Source: Bacteroidota bacterium (GTDB lineage Bacteria > Bacteroidota > Bacteroidia > Chitinophagales > Saprospiraceae). From it: a DNA stretch of 64,000 nucleotides. The notes under the pieces are model-generated. The model did no database searches. It was not told where the DNA came from and saw only the letters and a program-made list of their open reading frames with translations. Below are positions 17,701 through 28,400 of this stretch, one piece after another (position 1 is the first letter of the stretch; every line of letters begins with the position of its first letter). The position numbers and the translations under genes were made by a program. The DNA is taken from NCBI GenBank assembly GCA_024743405.1, contig JANSWP010000013.1, positions 41,837 through 105,836 on the forward strand. Reading direction: 5' to 3'.

Positions 17701-20700
17701 ATCAGTTGCTATTGGAACTCCTGTATTGGCTGGACTAGTGGACGCATTACAAGTTAGCTCAATATCACTTGGGCAAGATATTTCAGGTGCTGTTGCGTCA
17801 ATTATCGTTATACTTTGTTGGCATTGTGAATTATTTCCACAATCATCAGTAGCAGTCCAAGTTCTCGAGATGATTAATTCACATGGAGAAACCATAGTCG
17901 TATCTGTAGCAAATGTGACTTGAACATCTATATCACAATTATCTGCTAGCGTTGGGTTGTCGAATTGGAGAGGCTTGTCACATTCTATTGTTTTATCATC
18001 AGCGCAGTTAATTTGGGGTGCTTCGGTATCCGTAACAGTGATAATCTGGATACATGTAGCCTCATTTCCACAATCATCAGTAGCCGTCCAAGTTCTTTCA
18101 ATGATCAAACTACAATTACTTGTGTTTACTAGGTCTGAGTAAATTATTTCAACTTGAGGATCACATGCGTCTGTTGAAGAAGCTAGTCCAGTATTATTTG
18201 GTGCTGATGATTCATTACAACTTATGGTAAGATCGGCAGGACAAATAATTGTAGGCAATCCCGTATCAATTACCGTAATAATTTGGATACATGTAGCCTC
18301 ATTTCCACAATCATCCATTGAAGACCAAGTTCTAATAATCTCATATTGGCAATTTGAGATGGTATTAATTTCATCTGACCAAGTAACAAATGGATCTACG
18401 TCACAATTATCAGTAGTGTTTGGTGTGCCTGTAAATTGAGGATCTTTAGGCATGTCACACTCTAAAGTAACATCACTAGGGCAGGTGATTTCTGGTGGGT
18501 TTGAGTCTGTAATGGTAAGGGTTTGCATACATTGATCCACATTCCCACAATTGTCAGTAGCTGTCCATATTCTATTGATAGTTGTCGTACAGTACCCGCC
18601 TGTAACCTGATCAAAATAGGTGATTTCAATATCTGTATCACAATCGTCTGTGGCTGTGGCTTGTCCAGTAATACTTGGATCAAAAGATTCATCACATGAT
18701 AAATTCATGTCTGGTGGACACGAAATGCTTGGCATCTGGGTATCAATAGTTGTGATATATTGAACACAATTTCCGGTATTTCCACAATTATCTATTGCTA
18801 GCCATGTTCTTTCGATAAGGTTTTGACAGTCATTTGAACTGGTGACCTCATCTGAATAAGTTATCTCTAAATCTGGATCGCAATTATCAAAAGCAAATGG
18901 TTCACCAAGAACTGCAGGATCTAAGCTATCATTACATTCGACCGTCAGGTCTTGCGGACAGGTATTGATTGGCGGAGTTGTATCTATTATAAGTATAGTT
19001 TGCACACAACTGGAATAATTTCCACAATTATCAGTTGCTGTCCAAGTTCTATTTATTGTAGTCTTGCAATCATTTGAAGATTGAACTTCATCTGTCCATT
19101 CAATGGTAATGTCTGAATCACAATTATCGGTGCTTGTTGCAAAGCCTTGATTATAAGGGGAATGATCCATGTTACATTCAATGGATACATCTGCGGGGCA
19201 ATTTATTACAGGATTCTCTGTATCTGTTATGGTAATTATTTGTATACAATCCGATGAGTTTCCGCAATTATCAATGACTAACCAAGTTCTGGTAATTATA
19301 CTCGTACAATTTTTCGAATCAAAAGCATCTTCATACCAAATTTCTAAGTCAGAATCACATAAATCTGTGGCAACCAGTTCTCCTGTATTTGAAGGTTCAA
19401 TTGATTCACCACATTCTATGGTAATATCATTTGGACATAGAATGACCGGTGGGTTTGAGTCTATCACTTTAATTAATTGCACACAAGTTGAAGTATTTCC
19501 ACAGTCATCCGTAGCTGTCCAGGTTCGATCAATTATAAATTCACAAATATTAACGGATGAGGTATCGTCTGAATAAGTAAGATCCAAATTTGAATCGCAA
19601 AGGTCTGAAACAGTTGGATATCCTGTTAAGTCAGGACTAGATCCATCAGAACACTCAATTATTATGACCTCTGGACACTTAATTTCTGGAGCATTTAGGT
19701 CTTGAATTTGAATGACCTGACTACATGTCGCTGTATTATTGCAATCATCACTAGAAACCCAAGTTCTCAAGATTTCTTGTTCACAATCACTCAAAATGGT
19801 AAATTCATCAGTATAAGTTGTAGTTGTATTTCCACATGCATCATCTGATAGCAGAACTCCAGTGTTTGAAGGATCTGTGGAATCTACACAATCAATTGTA
19901 ATATCAGCAGGACAATTTATATCGGGTATTTCCGTATCTATAATGGTAATGATCTGTTTGCATGAATCTATGTTTTTACAATCATCTTCCGCATACCAAG
20001 TTCTAGTGATTACTTCTTTGCAGGTATTACTTTGTGTGGTTTCGTCTGAATAAGTTGTTAAGACATCCGTACAGTTATCCTTTACTGATGGAAGTCCCGT
20101 TATAGATGGATCAATGGATCCGGTACACTCGACTTCGATATCGGAAGGACAAATTATTTCAGGTGCAGTTGTATCAATGAATTTTACATAAATATCAAAG
20201 GTATCTCTATTGCCACATGCATCTTCAGCTACCCAATAACAGTATAAAAACTTTAAATAACCATCACTTGGACAATGACCATAATCGATTTGATCATACA
20301 TATTTAAAGAGGCGTCTTCATCACAATTATCCTTTATTTTTATATTACCAGGAACGATAAAAAGGTTATCTGTACAATCTAGGGTTAAGGTATCACCATC
20401 ATTATTAATTCCAAATAGGGGGTGATCTATGATGAATTTTGGAGCCTGAGTGTCAACCAATGTAATCGTCTGTTTCACTGTTTTTTTATTTCCGCACGCA
20501 CTCTCTGCTATCCAAATTCTTACTATTTTTTTAGTACATCCCAAGTCTTTTTGAGAATCTACATAGGAATAACTTAAATCAGGATTTGAACAACAATTGT
20601 CAATTCCAATGGGCTCATCAAAAACTGGTGATGCTTCACAGTCTATAGTCTTATTTTGGGGAATAAATGAAAAGGAAATACAATTTGGATCTGCCCCATT

Positions 20701-21585
20701 TTCGCATCCATCAGGGATACCATTGTTGTTAAAATCTATATTGTCATCGAAACCTTCACATTGGTCTTGTCCATCGCAAACGCCATCATCATCACCATCT
20801 TGGTAAACGCCCAAACAATTGCAATAAGAATCAAAGACATCATTAATGGTGCAATCGTTTCCATCATTACACGGACTGCCGGCTCCACCAATATTTGGAT
20901 CATTGTCATCACAGTCTGCTCCAACACAAAGCCCGTCACCATCTTCGTCTATATTGCCAGGGCAAGGAACTATCACCGAAGTACAGTCATAAGAAATATC
21001 CGTTAATTCAACTCCCGGAAATAATGTACAATTCATACCTGAAACACTACAATTTGTATTATTGCCACACGCAGTAAATAGTTCACCTTCAATGTCTTGT
21101 GAAAAGCAAAAATCCGCAGGGTAACTAATCCCATTTGGCGTATAAGTTAATTCTAGATGGAACAAAGCTTCACTCATTCCAACGGGTAGATTATCCATAC
21201 ACGCACCTTCAATTACTTGATCCCAAGTAACCTGAAACTTTGAAGGGCTAATGTCAGAAATCTTTGGATCCGAATATACCTTTACTGTTCCAGAATTATT
21301 ATCCATTTGGGCAAGCCAATATCCATTTGGAACACTTAAAGAAATATTTCCGGACGAAACAGCATTGGTTCCGAATGCATTAGAGTTATAATCAAAATAT
21401 AATTTACCCCCTCCAAATGAAGTGGATTCATCTGATTGGATCATTATATCTAAACTATAGGAGCCAATTGATCCTTGAATACTTGATTGTTCATTTTGAT
21501 AGTGTAGATTAATGCTTTGTCCAACACAAAAGTTAGAGCAACAAATTGGAAAAAATAGGATTAAAAAATTGTAAAATTTGTACAT
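14731..21585 (-). CDS. Giant secreted HYR-like repeat protein with T9SS type A sorting domain
   Basis: A predicted cell-surface protein of about 2,284 aa. The ATG at 21585 gives a signal peptide (cut near CVGQS); the frame extends to 21630 without one. After a beta-rich N-terminal domain (about 20-200) come calcium-binding, thrombospondin type 3-like Asp/Asn segments such as DEDGDGLCVGADCDDNDPN (about 205-290). Then a long array follows to about residue 2090: 22 copies of a W-A-DDCGN signature, spaced mostly 79-80 residues (237-240 bases), each with I.CP.D...EC, ATDNCD and paired cysteines as in HYR/Ig-like adhesion repeats. A non-repeat domain and a sorting domain starting at YQIYPNPTFDEV end the protein. 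Export through T9SS, with adhesion or structural function, is inferred. It is divergent from the 3,389-aa giant. Confidence 0.88.
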   Translation of the reverse strand: MYKFYNFLILFFPICCSNFCVGQSINLHYQNEQSSIQGSIGSYSLDIMIQSDESTSFGGGKLYFDYNSNAFGTNAVSSGNISLSVPNGYWLAQMDNNSGTVKVYSDPKISDISPSKFQVTWDQVIEGACMDNLPVGMSEALFHLELTYTPNGISYPADFCFSQDIEGELFTACGNNTNCSVSGMNCTLFPGVELTDISYDCTSVIVPCPGNIDEDGDGLCVGADCDDNDPNIGGAGSPCNDGNDCTINDVFDSYCNCLGVYQDGDDDGVCDGQDQCEGFDDNIDFNNNGIPDGCENGADPNCISFSFIPQNKTIDCEASPVFDEPIGIDNCCSNPDLSYSYVDSQKDLGCTKKIVRIWIAESACGNKKTVKQTITLVDTQAPKFIIDHPLFGINNDGDTLTLDCTDNLFIVPGNIKIKDNCDEDASLNMYDQIDYGHCPSDGYLKFLYCYWVAEDACGNRDTFDIYVKFIDTTAPEIICPSDIEVECTGSIDPSITGLPSVKDNCTDVLTTYSDETTQSNTCKEVITRTWYAEDDCKNIDSCKQIITIIDTEIPDINCPADITIDCVDSTDPSNTGVLLSDDACGNTTTTYTDEFTILSDCEQEILRTWVSSDDCNNTATCSQVIQIQDLNAPEIKCPEVIIIECSDGSSPDLTGYPTVSDLCDSNLDLTYSDDTSSVNICEFIIDRTWTATDDCGNTSTCVQLIKVIDSNPPVILCPNDITIECGESIEPSNTGELVATDLCDSDLEIWYEDAFDSKNCTSIITRTWLVIDNCGNSSDCIQIITITDTENPVINCPADVSIECNMDHSPYNQGFATSTDNCDSDITIEWTDEVQSSNDCKTTINRTWTATDNCGNYSSCVQTILIIDTTPPINTCPQDLTVECNDSLDPAVLGEPFAFDNCDPDLEITYSDEVTSSNDCQNLIERTWLAIDNCGNTGNCVQYITTIDTQMPSISCPPDMNLSCDESFDPSITGQATATDDCDTDIEITYFDQVTGGYCTTTINRIWTATDNCGNVDQCMQTLTITDSNPPEITCPSDVTLECDMPKDPQFTGTPNTTDNCDVDPFVTWSDEINTISNCQYEIIRTWSSMDDCGNEATCIQIITVIDTGLPTIICPADLTISCNESSAPNNTGLASSTDACDPQVEIIYSDLVNTSNCSLIIERTWTATDDCGNEATCIQIITVTDTEAPQINCADDKTIECDKPLQFDNPTLADNCDIDVQVTFATDTTMVSPCELIISRTWTATDDCGNNSQCQQSITIIDATAPEISCPSDIELTCNASTSPANTGVPIATDNCDPDLDMDYTDVTKTISSCETTIERTWTATDDCGNTTSCVQIITIIDDIAPVLDCPAGVTINCEESSDPANTGQATATDNCDSAIVTYTDSLDQISNCELDIYRTWIAADDCGNTTSCVQVIKVLDLEAPSISCPIDVTIECDASSDPQNLGFATASDNCDTNVDVTYADELKIVDECISQIHRTWTATDDCGLTATCMQIITIKDTQKPIITCPADVTLECNETADPNTTGLATETDNCDQNVTITYNDENIQVSDCQYVINRTWTAIDDCGNATSCVQIITVTDQTPPAITCPSDLTIQCDASTDPALTGQATATDICDQNVDITYYDKVVSNSNCDSFIERTWTAKDDCGNQASCIQIINTIDMGVPTINCPQDKVIECTDSTDPNETGEPFAFDNCDPTVDLSYSDVVVVIDDCTTEIQRTWTSTDDCGNEATCIQTITITDQSSPSITSCPSDITIECGSSTDPLITGTATGTDNCTTDLDVSYTDDTNPVDSCTILITRTWTVTDDCGNTETCIQKITLTDTTAPELTFNNPLLNNLNHCDTIQIECNSFDFFNENDVIATDICDSSPTVLFTETAENADCTIDGIKTTLTCSWIAIDNCGNQDTLKVIVQIIDTTPPTITPNHPMINGAQDGDTLVVDCENFWFLGEDDIIVEDACGDVNVTLEEEIYQADCTTNGGLKVTMVCSWIGEDDCGNADTLTLTFMVVDTTAPQLIGVPSDTILLCAEVTDPLIVTAIDGCDGNPIIEFNEYTNPPYGNSATCELVREWTATDECGNTSTQIQVITIPDCVGCFLNSNPYFIAVNADTDGQQTYLDWEFSAVTMNHLFAVQRSADNEHFYNIGIIEGRLNFNTESDNYEFIDEEPRLGNNFYRIRALNIGDTPINSDTMVVRYLNDPESRDINYQIYPNPTFDEVTIELLFDNLEEGIKINVHNELGILISEEIIPNGSTLKKINLKDQPAGVYFITIEFDNQRMKIERIIKLD

Positions 21586-21630
21586 AGTTTCAGGTGTTTG
21601 TTTTTTGACTTCTGTGAAATTGTCAATCAT

Positions 21631-22412
21631 CTCACTTTCGTTAAAGTAGTTTGTTTGGAAATAAGACGGATTTTTTATTGTATAAAATGAGTACTAATTT
21701 GAATAGTGAATTGGGAGTTCTCTGGTGTGTGGTATTAAAATGGGCAAAGAATCTTCCTGTTGAAAGGTAGGATTTCAGGTTTAAATTTTGATTATTTGCA
21801 TAGGACGAGATAGCCAAACCTGGCTCTTCATATGCCAGCATGAGTTTTCTAAGTTTTGGTTATTTTAATTTTCTAATGAATAGAATCTGTCTATTTTGAC
21901 GTTTGACCTCAATTTTTGATAAATAATTGATGAAAGGAAAGTGTAAATAACAAAATAATGATTTCGATCTTTTTACAAATAACTCTGGTTTACAGGAAGT
22001 AATGTTAAGTCTATCAAATATAATTTCTTTTTTCTATATAATAGCAAATGGTATTATACAAACGGGTTATTTAACATTTTAATTACGCAAAAATCACGCA
22101 AAATGCCTACTTGATTTTGTGATTTTTTTGAAATGTTAATTATTGACACAATTTTTGCTAAGTAGATGTTTGAAGCTGATATTCCCCCCATTTATTGCTT
22201 CATTGATAATTCCCCCTATGATTTGTTCAGATAAATGGACTTATCTATCTCCCAAAAGTTTGGCCTTTTTCAAAAACCTAGAGTTATGATTGAACTAGCA
22301 ATTTGCTATTGGCAATCTGTGGTTTTCTATGTAGTTAATTAGAGTTTGCCATTGTAATTTGTTCATTAATCTCTAGAACCAGTAAAATGGTTATTTGATC
22401 AAAGCTGATATT
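21631..22412. promoter_or_regulatory. Divergent intergenic region between two giant surface-protein genes
   Basis: About 780 bases without a credible gene. Structures seen are two ACGCAAAA boxes 11 bp apart (22085-22092 and 22096-22103), a hairpin of AAAAATCAC-gc-AAAAT with ATTTTGTGATTTTT (22089-22130), and two direct repeats TGATATTCCCCCC and TGATAATTCCCCC (22176 and 22203, about 28 bp apart). No clear TAnnTTTG promoter was found. Confidence 0.35.
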
Positions 22413-25400
22413 ATGAGACGACTTTTAAACTTCCCACTTTCTCTGTTTTTTCTGAGTGTAGGTTTTATGTTCCCATTATCTACCAATGCGAATGTTATAA
22501 AAAAGAGTTATGCTAAAAATAAACTTGAACAACATAAGCTAGAATTATGTAAGGCTATCAAATTTTCATTAGGGGAAAAGAATTTTGTAGAATTTAAAGA
22601 ATATGAAAATTTAATGATTGCTCCTTGCACCGGATTACCAGGTGAAATTGGAGGGAAAGTATTTGGTGATTTCAATTACGATGGTTTAGATAATGAAATT
22701 AGTGGCTTACCAGATATCATTGTAAATATTTATGATTGCGACGGTAATGAAGATAATCAATTGCTTCAAACCACCACTACAGATGTCAATGGTCAATATA
22801 CTTTTGTAGGGCTCACAGACGGTGTTAGATACAAATTGGAATTTATTGTTCCCGCTCATCTACCAAATTATCAAGAAGCTTTTTTAGGTGATAATGGAGG
22901 AGCTATCCAATTTATTACGGCTCCAAGTTGTTCAGCCAATTCCGGATTTACGCATCATCAAGATTATTGCGAAACCAACCCGGCACTCGTTGCGACTTGT
23001 TTTATTAACGGTGATCCATTAGCTATTGGGGCAGAGGCAGCTGATCAAGATGTTTTGGTTGGATTTAACTGGGATAATAACGGTACAACACCTTTACCAG
23101 ATCATCTTGCTACGGCTGGGGATCTAGGTGCATGTTATGGTTTAGCTTACCATCGGGCATCAAAAAAAATATATACTTCTGCATTTATTAAACGGCATGT
23201 TGGTCTAGGTCCTTTAGGGATTGGCGGCATTTATGAGATTGATATGACTGATCCCAATAACCCTGTAATTATTGAATTTGTTGATGTTGAAAGTATTGGA
23301 ATAGACGTTGGGAATATAGGTTCGAATGCTGCTCGTGGGTTACCCATCGTTCTAGATGACCCCTCTAATGATCCTTCGGCTTATTCCAAAATAGGAAGAG
23401 AAGGGATTGGTGCCTTGAGTGTTTCAGAAGATGGAAAGATTTGGTTTATTAATCTTTTTGATAAAAAATTATATTCTATCATTATTGATGCTGATAACAA
23501 TCCATTGACTTCACCTTCAGTAAATGATGTAGCGTCTTTTACCTTACCTAATGCAAATTGTACAAATGGGGAATTTCGACCCTTTGCGGTTGAAGTTTTT
23601 AGAGATCAAGTTTATGTCGGAGGTGTGTGTGATGGATTCACCAGTCAATTACGCTCTGATCTTTCAGCTATCATTTATCAAAAAACAGGAAATACTTTCA
23701 CAGAAATAGCGAATATAAGCTTGGATTATGATAAGGGTTGGGCCTCTAATGCAGATAACTGCGAAAATTTTTCTGGATGGTTTGCTTGGACGGACAATTT
23801 GCCTCCTACTTGCGCAACAGGTTTTTATGTCCAGCCGCAACCCATTTTAAGTGAATTTGAGTTTGATATTGATGGGTCAATAATCGCTGGTTTTATGGAC
23901 AGAAGTGGTCATCAACTGGGTTATAAAAACTGGCCAATCACAGGTACTTCTCCCCTCATTACAAATGTTTCGGGTGGTGATCTTTTGAGAATTGACAACA
24001 ACAATGGGGTATATGAATTAGAGAACAATGGGACAGCTGGAGATTTGACGACTGGAGGAGTTGGAAATGCACAAGGACCAGGAAACGGTGAATTTTATTT
24101 TGAAGATATTTTTGCTGGTCCAGCAGATAATATTCCAGGCCCACCACATGCCGAAACTACACAAGGAGGATTGGCTTTTTACAGAGGTTCCGGTGATGTA
24201 GCAACAACTTCGATCGATCCTTATTCTACGTTATTTAATTCTGGAGGTGTCAATTGGTTAAATAATTTGGATGGAACCATTCAAAATCCAGGTTATGTTT
24301 TATATCGATCTTCTACTTCTAGTATTTCGACTTTTGCAAAGGCAAATGGATTGGGTAGTCTAACGGTTTTGTGCCCAGATAATCCTCCATTACAAATTGG
24401 AAAATATATTTGGAATGATACCGATTCAGATGGCATTCAAGATGCTTGTGAAATGGGTTTAGCTTCCATAAATGTTACGCTTTATGATATAACAGGAGCA
24501 ATACTTCAAACGACTACTACTGATGCCAATGGATATTATGTCTTTACGGATTTAACACCAAATACACAATTTTATATAGTGGCAGGTAGTGGCGGTCAAT
24601 TTAATCCTTTGACAGCTCAATTAAATGGAAGTTTGTTTGTGACTATGAATGATATTGGAGACGGAACCGATCCAGACAAAACGGATTCTGATGCCCAAAT
24701 AGCTGGTACCCAAGGGAATAGTTCATTTGTAGGAATGCCATTCATTTCGATAATGACTGGTGATTATGGGTTTGTCACGAATTCAGCTGACTTCGGATTC
24801 TCAGGGGTAAACGTAAATCCAGTAGGAGGGATAGGTGGTTTCGTTTGGGAAGATGCGGATGAAGATGGTATTCAAGATGGAGGTGAGTCCGGAATAGAGG
24901 GTGTAACCGTTTCTATCTTTGATGAAAATGATAACCTTCTCGAATCTGTATTATCTGATGCTTCAGGAAATTATTTTTTCTCCAATGTTTCATCTGGGAA
25001 TTACTACCTACAATTTGATGAATCCACCAATACGAATGGAGTAACTAATTATTTAACAGCTCCACAAGATCAAGGCGGGGACGATAGTTTGGATTCGGAT
25101 ATTAATCCTTCCAATAACCAAACTGATATTTTTTCTTATGACCCTAATGCTGGAAACTTAAATAACATTTCTGCAGGCTTTATTGAGCCTTCAGGGTCGG
25201 TCGGTGGCTTTGTATGGAATGATGAAAATGAAGATGGAATTCAAAATAATGGAGAAGGTGGTTTAGAAGGAATTACTGTCAATTTAATAAATACGGCTAC
25301 TGGATTAACAGAACAAACCGTTCAGTCTAACCAAGATGGTGAATATAGTTTTTCTGATATTTTGCTCGGAACTTATATAATTGAGTTTGACCAGAGTACC

Positions 25401-28400
25401 AACGCTTTAGGGATTTTTAATTTAACTAATTCACCTCAAGATCAGGGAGGAGATGATAATATTGATTCTGATGCAAACCCATCAACTGGTCAAACAAACC
25501 CTATTGTATATGATCCAACCAATGGTGAATTAAATAATGTAAGTGCTGGATTTTATGAACTAGCAGGATCAATAAGTGGCTTTGTATGGCAAGATGACGA
25601 TGAAAATGGAATCCAAGATAATGGTGAAATAGGTATTGAAGGAGCGACGGTGATCATACATGATGCCAACTCCACGTTGGCATTAGCGATGACGACAGCT
25701 GATGCCATAGGTGCTTATTCTTTTCAAAATATATCAGGGGGAAACTATTATATTGTTTTTCATCCCGTTACGAATGTTGCTGGAATTGCTGATTACAAAG
25801 GCACCATAATGGATGCAGGAAATAATGACTTGATTGATAGTGACGCAAATCCTAATACAGGGCAAACTGAGAATTTTTTATTCGATCCCAATAATGGAAT
25901 TTCATCAATAAGTGCTGGTTTTTTTATTCCTAATGAGACGATAGGAGGTTTTGTATGGCTCGATATTGATATGGATGGAATTCAAGATAATAATGAAGAA
26001 GGTATTGAAAATGCTACTGTTATCCTATTTGATGAAGATGACAATGAGGTTGCAACTTTATTGACTAATTCAAATGGACTCTATGGTTTTGAAGATATTC
26101 AAGTAGGCAATTATTCCCTACAGTTTGATTTTTCAACAACCGACAATCCAAACTATGAATATACGCTTCAAGACCAAGGAAATGATGACTTAATTGATAG
26201 TGATGTAGATCCAAATACAGGAGAAACTATTTTATTCAATTTTAATCCTAATCAAGGTAGTGATAACTCATGGAGCGCCGGTTTGATTTTGTCATTTGGA
26301 ATGATTGGCGACTTTGTTTTCTATGATTGTAATGGTAACGGCTTTCAAGATCTTGGTGAATCTGGAATTGGAAACGTTCCTGTTTATTTAATTCAAAATG
26401 GAATCGTAATAGATTCTATGACTACGTTTAATAGTGGAGCTTATCTTTTCAATAATATACCTACTGGAACTTACTCCATTAAGTTTGGATCCCCTGTTGG
26501 CTTTCCTGACTATTATTTAGTAGCACAAGATATCGGAGGGGATGATGCTTTTGATAGTGATCCTAATCCAAACACGGGCGAAACAGCTCCTTTTATGGTT
26601 TTTGGCGGTCAGGAGTTTTTTGATATTGATGCCGGTTTTACTAGCGATAATGATTTTCCTGTGTTTATCAATCCACCCCAAGATGAAAATTTACCCTGCT
26701 CCAACCCTCAGGTGATAGACCCTCCAACGGTAGTTGTAATTGACAATGATGATGATGATTTAGACATTATTTATTCTGAAAATGTTGTGACTGGAAATGG
26801 GGACTGTGATGGCGGAATCACTATTATTCGGACTTGGGAGGCTACAGATGATTGTGGTAATACCACGACTCATACTCAAACAATTTCTTCTATTGATGAA
26901 TTACCTCCGGTTATTATTGGTATACCTGATATTACAGTAGAATGTGATTCTTTACCGGAAATTGGTGATGTAAAAGCGATAGATGATTGTGACCAAGATA
27001 TAGATTTAACTTATAGTGACTCCCTAATAATGGATGGGGAATGTATGCAATTAATCCTACGAAAATGGATAGCTACAGATGATTGTGGAAATATGACAAT
27101 GAATCTTCAAAAGATTACGACTAAAGATATGGAGGCACCTAAGATCAACTTAGTCCATCCACTTTTAACCGATTTACAAGGAGGAGGAGCTATCATATTG
27201 GAATGCCAGAATATAGTTGATTTCGTGCTAGAAGATGCTTTAGTAATGGATAATTGTGATCTTGATCCAATCTTGATATTAACGGTTTCTAGTCAGATTG
27301 GGGACTGTGAAACAGAAGGGTTTTATGAAAAAATAACTTATGTTTGGCTAGCCGAAGATGCTTGTGGGAATACCTCATCAGTAACCCTCCTGGTTTATTT
27401 AACTGATGAAACTGAGCCAGTCGCAATGAATATACCACTTGATATTACTGTTGAATGTAATAATATTCCATTGCCGTCAATCCCCGTTTTTTCAGACAAT
27501 TGTGATGATGATTTAATAATTTCTTTTACTGAATCTGTACTTGGAGACACCTGTTCGGATTATCAAATCTTAAGAACATGGATGGCAATGGATGAATGTA
27601 ATAATACCACCACTGTTGAGCAGGCCATTACGGTAGAATTAGCTGAAACAATGCTATTAAATATTCCTGATGATATTACTGTTGAGTGTGATGATATCCC
27701 ATTACCTGCAGATCCTGAATTTTCAAACAATTGTGATGATAATTTAATGGTTTCTTTTACAGAATCTATTTTGGGTGATACCTGTCAGGATTATCAAATC
27801 ATAAGAACCTGGACAGCAACAAATGATTGCAATAATGCGACAACAGTTGAACAAATCATTACGGTAGAAATAGCTGAAACCATTTTATTAAATGTTCCAG
27901 GTGATGTTACTGTAGAATGTACAGATATTCCTGCTCCGACAAATGTTATTGCGCAAAATGATTGTTTAGATGTCAATATTTCGTTTTCCGAAGAGCTGAT
28001 TGATAGAGATTGCGAGGATATGATTATTCGAACTTGGGTAGCAACAGATGATTGTGGAAACCAAATTACTGCAACCCAAACTATTACCCTGATTGATTCA
28101 ACACCTCCAGAAATAACTTTTAGTCATCCAATGTTGATGAACCTTATGGATGGGTATACTTTAGTTTTCGAATGTGATTCTTTGTTAAATTTTAATGAGG
28201 ATGATGCGATTGTAATGGATGACTGTGATGAAAAAGTGGAGGTTCTTTTTATGGAGATGCCAGAAATAGGAAATTGTGATCAAGATGGATTCAAAGTAAG
28301 GCTCCAATGTTGCTGGAAGGCAGAAGACTCATGTGGAAATTTTGCTGAATTTTGCATTTTTGTAGAAATTGTAGATACTACAGCCCCAGTCTTATCAGGA

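Noticed and set aside
15875..20053. Several plus-strand open frames of 60-135 codons inside the giant HYR gene, with a repeated SSVAVQVL-like segment
   Set aside because: They are antisense shadows of the W-A-DDCGN repeats; their apparent similarity to each other follows from the repeat on the other strand.
21641..21841. Leftward 66-codon frame upstream of the giant HYR gene
   Set aside because: No recognisable features, no start context, and located in the divergent promoter region; probably chance.
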